From contig RCSZ01000001.1 in assembly GCA_014898425.1 (NCBI GenBank), positions 3,224,001 to 3,288,000 on the forward strand: DNA of 64,000 bases, written 5' to 3'. A program made the translations under genes and the position numbers. Below, piece by piece: positions 1 to 11,600 of this stretch (its first letter is position 1; every line of letters starts with the position of its first letter). Source of the DNA: Botryotinia globosa. Lineage: Eukaryota; Ascomycota; Leotiomycetes; Helotiales; Sclerotiniaceae. The notes under the pieces are model-generated. The model ran no database searches. It worked only from the letters and a program-made list of their open reading frames with translations, and was not told where the DNA came from.

Positions 1-945
1 TCACTTTATAGCATTGGAATTGATGCTCGAACTGCGATAAGTTCACCCATGTTAAGCGGTATGGCCACAACCCCTATAACGCGGAATTCATGGCTTAACG
101 AAACCGCCATCAGCCCCCCGGATAGAGTATGCTCGTGGTTGAACAATTTCGAATCCGATGCTCCGAAACGCCAAAAATCTGACGCTGGTGGAGAACGAAA
201 GAAAAGTATCATTAAAGCACACCCTAAAGCACCAGCTCGCTCTGGAAATGCCACGGCAATTGGCTCTTCGCTTGGGTCATGTACAGGAGTTCGAAGATGT
301 GCGAGCTCACAAACGTTGTCCAAGCTGAGAAACGTTACCGTATTTGATTGTTTGTCGGTTGAACCTAATCACTGCGAAGGGAAAAAATCATGGTTCAAAC
401 ACCTACAAGATGCCGCTTTTCCTGAATTGAATTTAGAAAGCGGAGCGGAGCCAGCAAGCTTCTGGTCGACCCTTGCTACTCGCAACAGCAGCAAAGATCC
501 CGTTACACGTTCAATCCCATCGCCCCCCACAAGCCCCCACGGTAATCTGAGGGATGGTAAGAAAGCCTGCCACAACATGCTACCTGTGATATCTCCAGAT
601 ATCTCAGAAACTACATCAGCACCAAGGTCGTCAGCTCGGCAAAGTCTATCTTTGATTCAGGATAAGTACACTGGCATTCCACAAGTCGATATGAATTCGT
701 ATCTTCCCAAGAGAAATTTGTCTTCACCACGGATCTCCGCTGCGCGCGAAAGCCTGTTGAAAATCCAAGCGAGATTCCCTTCGTTACCAAAACCGGATCA
801 TAGTGGTATATATGACTCAGTGACAGGGATTCAAAGGAAAAACAAAGTAGAATGCCTGAAGGATTGTAGGCACTTGTTACACACCTGCGATGATAGCGCA
901 TGCGGTAGTAATATGAGCTCACCCAGTGTAGATTGGATTGGGTAA
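1..945 (+). CDS. Disordered Ser-rich protein, 3' part of gene (5' end outside window)
   Basis: The reading frame is open from base 1, so the ATG at 49 is probably internal and the gene probably begins upstream; it ends at TAA 943-945. About 310 residues are visible. The protein is rich in Ser, Pro and charged residues, with no transmembrane segment and no domain that I recognise, so it is probably largely disordered. Two related segments occur in the second half: one reads SARQSLSLIQDKYTGIPQVD, and about 40 residues later comes AARESLLKIQARFPSLPKPD. They share the pattern AR-x-SL-x-x-IQ-x-(5)-[IL]P-x-x-D, suggesting an internally duplicated short linear motif. No function can be assigned. An intronless frame of this length without stops, plus the repeat, argues for a real gene. 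Confidence 0.6.
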   Translation, partial: SLYSIGIDARTAISSPMLSGMATTPITRNSWLNETAISPPDRVCSWLNNFESDAPKRQKSDAGGERKKSIIKAHPKAPARSGNATAIGSSLGSCTGVRRCASSQTLSKLRNVTVFDCLSVEPNHCEGKKSWFKHLQDAAFPELNLESGAEPASFWSTLATRNSSKDPVTRSIPSPPTSPHGNLRDGKKACHNMLPVISPDISETTSAPRSSARQSLSLIQDKYTGIPQVDMNSYLPKRNLSSPRISAARESLLKIQARFPSLPKPDHSGIYDSVTGIQRKNKVECLKDCRHLLHTCDDSACGSNMSSPSVDWIG

Positions 946-2468
946 TGGGTATGATTGGTGGGAAAAGCGAATGATTGTTTCGAGATTGTAGGTCAGTGAT
1001 ATTCTCAAGCATTTGGGAATAGTGGCAGCATCTTGGAAACTACGTTTCTTGTTGTGAATTTTCAGTTAAAGAGTAATGGATCTTGTGATAATGCTCACCT
1101 TTTTATTATCGTCACTCCTTAGTCTCATTAATACAATCAGACTCGTTGCTCAAGAGTTTTTTTCTCTTTTTCTTCTCTTGATTATTTCACACAAAGCAAT
1201 CGAATCATGCCAAAAGCATGAGCTACAACCATCTTGAATGGACACACATGGGTTGCCTGCCCGGAATTTTTCTCTGAACCCTATACTTCCATGACACTGA
1301 CTGTTGAGAGCCGAAATGCCTCTATCACTTTCTCAATTTTAATCCAGGAAGCAATGTGGAAATCGAACAGAAGGCTTATTAAAGAAGAACGAGATCATAA
1401 AGCCAAGCTAAGAGTAGAGTCAAGATGAGACCAAAAAGAGAATGTTCGGACGAAAATACAAGGGGTAGATGAAGATTAATGTGATCTTTAAGACTTCCTG
1501 CAAAACTTCGTTTGCTATCTAAGTTTTATTTCAGCGGGGAATGGGGGGAGGTAATAAGTCTGGAACATCTGGGTAAGCCGGATACAAAGTATAATTCCAT
1601 CTTCAAGTCAGGAACGCAAGAAACTACATGGGACCTCAACACAAACGTTGGAACTCAATGTTGGATATTTAGGTCTACCGGTACTGCACAGAATACTCAT
1701 CCAATGCTTCCGCGTTGTTGAAAATACATCCAAACGTCTCATGATCACTCGGAATATTCAAGAACCTCCGAGAAGTATATGCCTCAGGCATAAACTAAGT
1801 AACGTGGTTCCCGTTCTAGTAAGCGCCCGTCCCCTCGTTAATTTAAATCAATCTATCTTTCACAATTTAGGTTTCAACCACTGTCAATACCATCCCATCT
1901 CGTTCTATCTAAAATCCACATTATCCAAGCGACACGCCTCTCTCTGGTAAGCTTGCTGGTCAATATCGTTGTCGAGATCTTAGCTTCGGTCGTTTTGGTT
2001 CGTTTCAAGCATCTCCGTAAAAAATGTTACCAACCAGGAGAGATCTCATCGTGTAATCTAGATCTCTTGGCCCGATTTGGTACAGACATGTTTGTCTATT
2101 GATGGGAAAGACAGGAGGGGGTGGAGACTTGCACGGCATCGATGGGTAAAGGAACTATTGTTCCTTCATCTAAAGATCCTCCAAGCGGGAACATGATTCC
2201 TTGTGTGGGAGATAATGCAATTGATTATATACCGAAGGTAGGACGAAGTACTCTTTTTTTGCAATCCGTCTATCATTATTCGAACTCGGTGACATTGCTT
2301 TTTCTTTGTGCTATTCATTCATTTTCTGTTGCTTGTACAGGTTACATTCGTTCTTTTCTATTCTTGTTCACTACCTGCTTGACTTCTTATCTTTTACTCC
2401 ATCACTATCCTCTCAGTATAAAACACGAAAATCCAGACCCTCGATTTAAACAATCGTAGAAAGCAATC
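946..2468. other. Intergenic region, promoter of the acetylesterase gene
   Basis: Only short ORFs without recognisable content occur here. Pyrimidine-rich runs (about 1157-1180 and 2376-2410) resemble fungal promoter and leader sequence. I see no tRNA or repeat. Confidence 0.4.
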
Positions 2469-3484
2469 ATGAAGACTACATCAGGACTTTTCTTGGCCAC
2501 CTTGGCAGCTTCCGTTTCTGCGGTCCCATTCAATCACGCATATGGCAAGTCAAACGGAGAACATGTAAGACCAACATGGTCTTCTCCAAGCGCTTCATCA
2601 GCTGCCGCTCCTGAAAGCATTGCTTTGCCTACAAGCGCCTCTACAGTTGTTGTTACTTCTGTGGCCTCAAGCATCGTTGCTGCTTCCAAGATTGTCGTTG
2701 CTTCCAGAGCTGCATCTCCAACAGTGTATATGTGTGGTGATTCTACCATGGCTCTTGGTGGGGGTGGAACTGGAACTCAAGGTAGATATAACTCACCAAG
2801 ATTTTCTTATAGTGTATGTAGCTAATGACTACAGGCTGGGGTGTATACCTCCCATATTCCCTCACCATACCCGTCGTCAATGATGCCAAAGCCGGCCGCT
2901 CGGCCCGTTCCTACACCGTTGAAAATCGCTTCGGCGCCGTCATTGACACTCTAAAGTCCGGCGACATCGTCATCATTGAGTTCGGACACAATGATGGAGG
3001 ATCCCTCACCCCCACCGATAACGGCCGCTCTGATTGCGTCGGAGCCGGCAAGGAAACCTGCACCACAGACGCCGGTGTAATCGTTCAAACATACCCCACC
3101 TATCTCACGAATGCCACCGAGCTCATGACTGCGAAAGGGGCCCATGTCATCATCTCTTCTCCCACTCCAGATAACACATGCGAGACAGGCACATGCTCAT
3201 ACACATCCCCTCGTTTCACCGGATATGGCAAGATTGTTGTGGAAAACGTTGGAAGCAAGGCTAGCTTCATTGACCACGGTACATATCTCGCTAATCAGTA
3301 CGCTGTTCTTGGTGCTAAAACTGTTGACACCTATTATCCAAATGACCACACTCATACTTCTCCTATTGCCGCCGACTTGGTTGCAGGTGTGTTTGTGAAA
3401 GGTATTTTGTGTGCGGGTTCCTCGAACCCTCTATACTCTTACATCAAGAATGGTACCGATAGTGTTGTCGGTACCTGTGTTTAA
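2469..3484 (+). CDS. Rhamnogalacturonan acetylesterase (SGNH/GDSL hydrolase, CE12-like), secreted
   Basis: Two exons, 2469-2781 and 2835-3484, with a 53-bp intron; 320 residues. Residues 1-20 form a signal peptide (basic start, Leu/Ala core, cleavage near AVP). The SGNH blocks are all present: GDS at 90-92 (nucleophile Ser92), the Gly block NDAKAGRSARS around 121-131, GHND at 155-158 (catalytic Asn block) and DHTH at 275-278 (Asp/His of the triad). The mature part follows the family closely, with conserved EFGHNDGG and a C-terminal Cys. The family removes acetyl groups from rhamnogalacturonan I of pectin, a plant cell wall function typical of necrotrophs and saprobes. A Ser/Ala/Val-rich stretch of about 60 residues (about 35-85) between signal peptide and catalytic domain is unusual and may be an O-glycosylated stalk. 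Confidence 0.92.
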
Positions 3485-3938
3485 GAAGAATGCTCAAGCA
3501 TGGTGTTGACCAAATGACATTAGGAGGATGATAAGATGCTTTAAATGTAAATATTTAGCTGGAATAAACGTAGATATATCGATAATATACAATGCCGGCA
3601 ATAAAAAGGCACGCTCGCAATAACACAATCCATATCAATCATGGCAAATTCTGACATCAAGGCATATGTGTATTGGAAAGAGAAAGCCCGATCTACAAAT
3701 AGATGTGAGCATTGATTACGCACCATAGATATAGATCAAGAGACCACCAGACAGGATACACTGAAGCACGAACGTGCATTCTTTAATGAGAATATTGAGA
3801 ACCAGGAAGCTCGCATTGATGAATCCTTTGGGTGATGAGAAAGAAATCAATCGGAACAAGAGAAGAAGATGTGCAGTCACAAGGAATCTCAGCGTTCCAG
3901 CGCAGACGAAAATCATGTGTACTAGATATTCATTTATT
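3485..3938. other. Convergent 3' intergenic region
   Basis: Space between the 3' ends of the acetylesterase (+) and DAHP synthase (-) genes. It presumably holds both 3' UTRs. The short ORFs on both strands have no recognisable content. Confidence 0.4.
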
Positions 3939-5479
3939 CTAATTTTTGGCAGGTCCCTCACGGAAATGACCTGCAATCAAGAAGGCCATTTCTAGTGCTT
4001 GTTTTTCGTTCAATCTTGGATCGCAAAAGCTGGTGTAGTTCAAAGATAAATCTTCCTCGGCAAGCTCCTCGCTACCGCCAGTACATTCTGTCACAGCATC
4101 ACCGGTCAATTCAAGGTGAACACCTCCAAGGTAGCTTCCTTCTTCTTGATGGACTGCCAAAGTCTCTTGAAGTTCGGAAAAGATATCTGTGAATTGTCTC
4201 GTTTTGATGCCGGTCGAAGTAGATCTTGTGTTTCCGTGCATTGGATCGCATTGCCAGACGACGCTTCGGGCATATTCGCTATCTTCGACTGTTCGGATAT
4301 GTTTGGGAAGAAGTGTGCGAACTTTTGATGCCCCGTAACGAGTGATGAGTGTTATTTTACCAACTTCTACTGTTGGGTTGAGTTTTCGAAGAAGCTCCAA
4401 AAGATCCGAGGAAGAAGTTGTAGGGCCTACTTTGACGCCAATAGGATTGGCTATACCACGGAAGTACTCAATATGTGCCCCGTCTACTTGTCTTGTCCGG
4501 TCACCAATCCAAAGAAAATGTGCTGATGTATTGAAGTACGCCTTTCCATCCTTAGTAGGATCGGCATTCTTTTCGGCGTTTGCACCGGCTTGTAAGTTTT
4601 GAGATGGGTCTTTGAGAAGTCGAGTGAGGCTCTGTTCATATTCAAGTAGGAGACCTTCGTGACTAGTATAGAGCTCAACTCCTCGAAGTTGATCAGCTGT
4701 ATCTGCACCAATGGTACGCATGAAACGTAAACTCTCACTGATAGAGTCTACAATTTTCGAGTATTGCTCTTGCAAACCTGGGTCCCGAACATGACCAAGA
4801 CCCCAGTTCATTGGGCTATGCAGATCGGCAATACCAGATGAAAGAGATGCACGAATGAAGTTGAGAGTAGCTGCGGAGTGAAAGTATGCACTGCTGCGAG
4901 TCAGTCAAGTACCATAGCCCCACAGGTATCCGCTTACCTAACAAGTCTCTGTGGATCTAAGTTTCTCTCATCAATCTCGTAACCATTCAAGATGTCTCCT
5001 CTGAAAGACGGGGTCTCCTTGCCATCTACCATCTCTGTGGGGCTTGATCTCGGCTTCGCATATTGCCCAGCCATTCTGGCAATTCTGACTACCTTCTTGT
5101 TGGCTCCCCAGACAAGAACCAAACTCATTTGAAGTAAGAGCTTGATCTTCGATTCGATAGCGTTCTCCTCACAGTAGTCAAATAGTTCAGCACAGTCACC
5201 TCCTTGAAGTAGAAATGCTTTACCAAGAGCTACATCCCGTAAACTTGCTTTGAGCTGAATGATTTCCGTGGGAGTAACAATAGGTGGAAGACGTTGAAGT
5301 TTCGACAATGATTTCTCTACGCTCTTGCGGTCTTCATATATTGCATCTTGTTTGATCGGTCTTGTAGTCCAAGAGCTTGGCGACCATGGCTCAACCTGGT
5401 GATGTGAGTCAATTGGTCTGGCCATTTGGGCTCCATCACAGCCAATTCCCAATTCTGCTCCAGGACCAAAGGTTGGCAT
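3939..5479 (-). CDS. 3-deoxy-7-phosphoheptulonate (DAHP) synthase, class II
   Basis: Two exons, 5479-4938 and 4890-3939, with a 47-bp intron; 497 residues. The enzyme condenses phosphoenolpyruvate and erythrose 4-phosphate in the first step of the shikimate pathway. Class II hallmarks are visible: LQGGDCAE (about 91-98, with the metal-binding Cys), RMAGQYAKPRS, FRGDILNGYE, SAATLN, HFLWIGDRTRQ, DGAHIEYFRGIANPIGVKVG, ITRYGASKV and WQCDPMHGNT, and FCDPRLN near the C-terminus. This class is the plant/bacterial AroA-II type, present in filamentous fungi but absent from baker's yeast, where the class I ARO3/ARO4 enzymes serve. The intron acceptor was chosen so that ...RLV continues as SAYFHSAATLN, as in the family. 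No mitochondrial presequence is obvious. It shares a 461-bp divergent promoter with the HYPK-like gene. Confidence 0.93.
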
Positions 5480-5940
5480 TTTGAAGAAATCAGGTGCTAC
5501 GATGATGTTCCTAGATTGGAAATTAAGAAGCTATTCGGAGCTGAAATGCAACAACCAGTTATATCTAAACAAAAAAAGTTGAAGAAATAATGCAATTATT
5601 CGATTATTTCTGCGGAGGAGGGGTTCAAATAGTAATAAAAATTAAAGTGTGTGGCTTTAAGGTTATTTCACTTGGCCCGAGCTTGTGGTTGGGTACCCCT
5701 CAGCCCCCTCAGAGTATTACCTAGGCTATATCAGGCTACCGTCGGGGAACAAGTTTTCCGATACAAGCCTGTCTGTCAGCCAGTATCAGCCCTACAGGTG
5801 TGGGATTTGCGGCCCTAATCCTAAACTTAAATCAATGATTGTGCTTGGATCCTTTTAGACGTCACTCCGACAGTCTTGTCTTCCTTCTGCAAAGTTCAAA
5901 CAACAATTAACATCTGCCAGCAAATCTTTTTGTTATCAAA
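5480..5940. promoter_or_regulatory. Divergent promoter between DAHP synthase and HYPK-like genes
   Basis: The 461 bp between two divergent start codons must contain both promoters. A CRE-like GACGTCAC lies near 5858. I see no consensus TGACTCA site for the general amino-acid control factor. The 5' leader of the HYPK gene is C/A-rich, as is usual for fungal leaders. Confidence 0.5.
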
Positions 5941-6580
5941 ATGTCCGAGTCTCAACCTCCTACGTTAGTTGAAGGTGCAACTACAGGCGATGTAGATGAT
6001 GAAATCCCTCAAAAGGCCAAGTCGGCAGAAGATCGTAAGGCTGCTGCCGCTCTCTCCTCTCTCGATGCCCCTCGCGAAGATGACTCGGCCGTGACGAAAG
6101 AGGTAGATCAAGAGGCTGTGAGGAAAGCTATGGAAAGGTTAGCAGGTATCGGCGCCACGAATGGAAAGGTTGCAAAGAAGGGAGATGAGAAAAAGGTTGT
6201 GAAGAAGATAGTGAAGGTTGAAGCGGCAGATGTTAATTTATTGGTATGTTAACTCTAATATACAGAGCTCAGTTATTGAGCATTCATTTGAGTTAAATCC
6301 TCTTTATACAAGATAAAGTCTTTGTTCTTAGCCACCGCAACTCTAAAAGCTCCTGCGGTCAGGTTTGCTTTTACCGATCACGCTCTGCCTCTCCTATCCC
6401 CTCATCAATACTGCTTCCTAGCTATAATTTGATGCTTGATCCTAGTGCTTGAGGCTAATCAAATTTCTATTACAGGTTGAGGAACTCGAATTGACAAAGA
6501 TCAAGGCCACGGACTTATTGAAGGCTCATGACGGTAATGCCACGACAGCCTTGAAGGCATACATTACCCCTGTGGCATAA
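5941..6580 (+). CDS. HYPK-like protein with C-terminal UBA/NAC-like domain
   Basis: Two exons, 5941-6243 and 6476-6580, with a 232-bp intron (GTATGT...TTACAG); 135 residues. The N-terminal half is acidic and low in complexity. A charged helix follows (VRKAMERLAGIG, then a Lys-rich stretch). The C-terminal 45 residues form the UBA-like fold seen in NAC-alpha and HYPK: DVNLLVEELELTKIKATDLL, then KAHDGNATTALKAYI. HYPK (Huntingtin-interacting protein K) binds the NatA N-terminal acetyltransferase at the ribosome and acts in co-translational protein quality control. The length fits fungal HYPK. A bare NAC-domain protein is excluded by the absence of the NAC beta-barrel. Confidence 0.85.
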
Positions 6581-8156
6581 TATAATTGAATGAAGGAATG
6601 AAGCAATGAGTATTGATGAATTGAGCATGGCGTTAGGGTTATAAATATTGTTAGATGACTGTCAGTGAACTTCCCAAATATTTCACCCAGGGTCATAGAG
6701 TCTAGTCAAGAATCTGACCCCAAACTTTGGCATGAGAAACTTTTCTTGATGTTCTTTACGTGTTTCCTTATATCGATCTATGCAAATTTGACAAAGGTAG
6801 GAGCAACCCGAATGCCATCCTCGGATAATCGGTATCCCGTACTTTGGTCGGCGATTCAGAGCAGCGCTACTGTATCGTAGTCATGTCGTGCCAGAGAGTA
6901 CAAAATTTACCAGCTCCCCAGATTTTGATCGTTGTCAAACTCTGACTTCCGCTCAATCAGATCCTCTTGTGCTTCGTAGATCGCTGCAATGCGAGCCCAG
7001 AGGCTTACTTAGTGATGTGAGAAGTCATGTAAAGGTATGTAACTTTGGTGCATCTAGATGGTATGCCCTTGCCTTGCAGAATCGCTCTTGCTAAAGATGA
7101 CAACAAAGTCTTTTGTGTGTCAGCAATGACTCTCGCTACAACAGCCAAAGAAGTCACTTATTGCGGGTAGTTGCATATTCTTCTTACACAACCACTGCAA
7201 CATTGCCGAACTGGTCTTGATATGTTTCACGGCTGTGCCAAGCTTCAACGTATGATTTATGGATAGCAACCTTGCAAAGCATGCAATTTCCCGTTCGATG
7301 ATCAAGAGTTGGATTCTGTGAAGTCGAAAAGGGTTTGATTCGCATCTCAATTCGTGGCGCCAATCCTAGAAAAATATCGTTGAACCGGTCAGCAATGGTA
7401 TGGTAACTCTCCGGAGAACTCTAAGAACTTTCAGAACGGGAGGGGTAACTTAAACTGGAGAGTAGGGCTGCAGAACAACATCATTAAGATTGTCTGTTGC
7501 TCAACGTTGAAGCAAGATGGCAGCTTGCAGCTTTAGGTCTCGAGTCCGAGATTGTATATGCTTGCTTGATTGCTTGCTTGCCAATCCAAAGAGCCAAGCG
7601 CTGAAGATTCGATATATCAAAAAGTAGGACAAGATCGGATAAGGTTGTGAGACCCCCCAAATGTCATGTTTTGGGTTTTAGAAACTTCTTCTTCAGATGC
7701 CCGACATTTGTCTTTTCCAATTCATAGAGATCTTTATTCTCTCTCTCCTTATCTTCTCTTCTCTTCTTATCTTCTTTGAATGTTGGTGTTTCCCCTCCCC
7801 TCAGCCGACTTCATGAGAAGCCGGAGTGTCAAATTTAAAGTTGGTACTAGCGTCAATTTTGGGATAGGAGGAAGAGAGATATTCACCAAGAGGGGCACAA
7901 TCTACAAATTTTACATATTCACATTCGCATTCACATTCACATTCACATCCAATTGATTCTCTTTCAACTTCAATTTCAACTTCAATTTCTTTCACTTCCA
8001 TCTCCGAGTTGTGACCTTTCCATTAAAGAGGTTTTCTTTTCGAAAGCTTCTTTCTATCAAAAACAACAACCAACCTTTTTTCCTCCAGTTCGGTCAGTGT
8101 ATAACCATAACAACCAATCTTTAAAAGGTAGAAGTTATCAGGGCCTGAGAGTCAAG
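6581..8156. other. Intergenic region with hexanucleotide repeat in the leader of the next gene
   Basis: No coding content is supported. From about 7915 to 7950 there is an imperfect TTCACA repeat (ATTCACATTCGCATTCACATTC...), followed by TTCAACTTCAATTTC repeats to about 7995. Both lie in the probable 5' leader/promoter of the PTH11-like gene that starts at 8157. Confidence 0.5.
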
Positions 8157-9671
8157 ATGGCTCCTCTCATCATTCCTCGTGGGAATGTTTCTCCATCAAA
8201 TTCTGAGCTCCTCCACAATACTATTGGTTTTGTGATTCCTTCTTTCGTCTTGTTTGGTTTCCGCATGTAAGTACAATATCTTACCCTTCTCGAAGCAGTT
8301 TCAGAGACTCCAGTGCATATGTAGTGGCTCAACTGACGTGGTTGTTTGTTGTAGTCTCAATGCTACCTGGGTTATGGCTAGGATGAGATTTGAAGATTGG
8401 CTCATGTGTGTCACAATGGTAAGTGGCATTGATGGTCTGTTGCGCTTTATTATGGTTCACATCTAACAGACTTGCAGTGCTTCTATACAGTTCTCTTGAT
8501 TTTGATTAACGTTTCTGCTCGTTATGAAACCAATTTGTTCCCTCCAGAGCAACTGGCTTCAATTATGGCTGACCCTGAAGACGTGGCTTCGCGCATCTAT
8601 GGCTCTATCATTGTCATCCCACTTGAACAATGTATGCTTGCTTCTACCTGGTGTGTCAAGATTTGCATTTGGCTCTTCTTGTGGCGTCTTTGGTAAGTTC
8701 ATCATTTGTTCTATTTCCAGCACATCTTTAAAGCTAACCCCTTCCAAGTCGCAATCTTCCAAGTTTGCAAATGGCACTCAAGATCCTCATGGGTTACATC
8801 GCTATTGGCTATGTCGTAATCATGTTCGTCTACTACATTGGTGTCTGTCGTCCATTCAAACAATACTGGGCAGTTCCGGTTCAAGATGAGCAATGTGCGA
8901 CATACCAGCATTATTCCATCGTTCAAATGGTTTTCAATATCAGTTCTGATTTTGGCTTGATCCTCATCCCACTCTGGATGTTTTACATTGCACGTCTTCC
9001 ACCTATGCGCAAAGCTATCTTGATGGGCGTCTTTTCTCTCGCTGTCTTCACAATTCTTGCAGCTATCTTGAACAAGTAGGTTATTCCCAAGTTTCAGGTT
9101 TTGATTGAATACTAACCTGTTCATCAGATACTACAACTTCTCGAGCCCCATGACAACAACTTATCAACTTTGGTACATTCGCGAATCTTCAGTTGCTATC
9201 TGGGTCGGGAATCTCATTTGCTGCTGGCAAATTGTTCAAAAGATCTTCAAGGCTCGCTCTTTCGATAATCAAAAGGCAGAGATTGAGATGCACCCAGAGA
9301 TGATTGCTCGTATGCAAAATCCTTCAAACTACACTGAGAATGGCAGCCCAAAGCCAAAAGACTGGATGGATCAACTCATTGCTCGTCGCAAGGCACTTGG
9401 GGAACTTCTCTCTGTTGCTACCCGCTCACGATTTACCACCCGTGCTACTAGCCGCTCGGGAGCACCTTTGAACTCTTCTAGTGAACAAACTGCTCTTGCT
9501 AACTCTCGTGGAGATCCTGTGTATGTACTCAGATTCTTATCCATTCTTGCATTTCAGCTCCCTTGACCAATGCTAATTCTTATCTTCAGCTCTATGATGA
9601 CAATGGAAAAGGGTGATGAGGAGGCAATATCGCCAACTCTGGCTTATAGAGAGAATGAGAAAATTGCTTAA
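8157..9671 (+). CDS. PTH11-like integral membrane protein (fungal rhodopsin-like 7TM domain)
   Basis: Six exons: 8157-8266, 8355-8418, 8478-8692, 8749-9075, 9128-9520 and 9590-9671, giving 396 residues. Frame continuity holds at every junction. The acceptor of exon 4 may instead be 8763 (five residues shorter). The protein has about seven hydrophobic helices: N-terminal TIGFVIPSFVLFGF, then RMRFEDWLM (the R-x-x-x-x-DW pattern of this family), ILINVSARYETN, the helix after EQC, GYIAIGYVVIMFVYYIGVCRPF, FNISSDFGLILIPLWMF and VFSLAVFTILAAILNKYYNF. Then come IRESSVAIWVGNLICCW and a hydrophilic C-terminal tail of about 100 residues. The CRPF...YW...QC and FNISSD signatures are typical. Related proteins include the appressorium sensor Pth11, but a CFEM domain is absent here and the ligand is unknown. 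Confidence 0.88.
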
Positions 9672-11530
9672 GCAGTCTCCTCATTCTTACCTATGTCACT
9701 CTATAACTCGACTTGAACTTTTCGAACTGGGCTATGATAGAACTGACCGCTTGGTACACGTTATAATGTTTGATGATTTTACGAGTTCTGACAAAAGATG
9801 ATACACGGTGATGATTAGAAGAGGAGTTAGAAACGGATGGTGGTTTAATTGCTTTACTTCTATAGTTGATGTTTTCGAATCACCTGTTTTCTCTATAAGG
9901 ATGTTCCATTGACTCTCCTGTACTTTGTAACTTTAGTTGCCGAGTCGCGCAAATGCTCGAATAAGGTGGGATTCCCATGTGTAATATAGTATTCTAGAAA
10001 CTCTCTATACTCACATCTTTGCAACATGCTGTGAATTTGATGACCACTAGGACTGAGAATCCCAGCAAAAACCGCCGTATTAGGGTCAGCTGCAAACACA
10101 GGGTATAATGCGGAGGCTAGTGATGATCCAGATCTCTGGTTCTGATGACTGCACATGCCGGTTATGCTGCTTATGCATCTGCGGGATTCGATCATCTAAT
10201 CTATGCAAGGCTGACGTGGCGGGGTCATGGTGGCAAGAATAATTTTCGGAAGTTAAGATGAATAGGTAGGTATCTATTTCAACACACCCATCGTTGTGTA
10301 AACTATTTTCTTCAACATCGTCTATCAATGGATCAGTAATGCACCTACGAATTCTATGAAGAATTCTATATATCATTCACTCGAGTTAATCCCGAGACGT
10401 ATCTGGTAAATTATACCTAGTCTCCCCGGCCATAATAACTCTCGGAAAATTAGATCCAAATGAGCATTCAGTATAAACTAATGTAATTATTCTGATGAAT
10501 CACCATAGAGTGAATATAAGATTTGAAAGCCATGCTGTAGACACATCACAGCTTACCTATCCATGTCTAAGTCTTGCATCCCATAATCTGCTCTTTCATC
10601 TCATTAAACTCCTTCAATACCTATCTATCTTCAGGTACCTAGGTAGGTAGTCAAAAAACCTCAATCTTTGCTCCGGTATGTGCACGAGAGTTGGTGATTC
10701 TGTGGATGTAGAATTTAGGCTCGTATCAGCTGTTTTGAGGGTATAAGGAGCTAACTGCGAGATTTCTTGTAGGATGAGTAGATATCTTGACAGTCGTGTG
10801 GAGTTTTGCTTTCGTGTGCGCGCTATGGATGTTGATGTTGATACAGATGGGATCGCGATTTGGGAAATGCTTCGCGGGAGATCTTATATAGTTTTGTATT
10901 GGTTTAGGTTTATTCCTCGGGAGAGGAGATGGGAGCACATCTGCGTGATGATGACATGTCGCTTAATTTTGTATGGATACTCCGTGCTAAATTTCGGTAT
11001 TTAACATCTACTGGCTGCTTCGTGCTCACGAGCTCTTAGGCATGATCAAATTTAATATTTACACGGAAGGTGGCAAAGATTAATGATTTTTTTGAGAATT
11101 GTAATTGTACGGTGAGAAATTTTATATATAATCCTCCTCTTAAGCCTTGTGTACATCCAAGTAACATCCACCAATTCCTGTGTATGATATAACCATTGCT
11201 CTACCTGCACCCAATATCCATCTCAAACGGCGTTATCTGATCTTAGAAGTGAAATCGAGCTGTTGAAGTAATGTCTCTCGGTCTATAGATGCTCCTAAAG
11301 CGTTTCCTAATAAAGCATGAAGTTAGTTATTGAAACCTCGCAGTGTCATAGTAACAGAAAAGGAATCCATACCAAAACCACAAGTCCCACGACATCATCT
11401 TCGTGAAAGCATTCCAATCTTGCTTGCTACCAGTCAGAACGTCCCCAGTGTGTGGACTGTTTTACGTCCAGACGCTGTCCCTCTGCATACGGTCTTTGAG
11501 GCGGCGAAGCACATTAAGATACTTGCTCAA

Positions 11531-11572
11531 CTCTGGTGCTTGGTCCGATTTGCACCAGACCAAGCACCAGAG
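11531..11572. repeat. Perfect inverted repeat / hairpin, 15-bp arms
   Basis: The left arm CTCTGGTGCTTGGTC (11531-11545) and right arm GACCAAGCACCAGAG (11558-11572) are perfectly complementary around a 12-nt loop. Outside the arms TTGCT (about 11524-11528) and AGCAA (about 11576-11580) also pair, so the imperfect stem can reach about 23 bp. Confidence 0.85.
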
Positions 11573-11600
11573 CTTAGCAACTCTTAAGTCTTAATGGAAG

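Noticed and set aside
9893..10376. Overlapping minus ORFs of about 100 codons downstream of the PTH11-like gene
   Set aside because: Composition is protein-like but no domain, no start context and no splice model support a gene.
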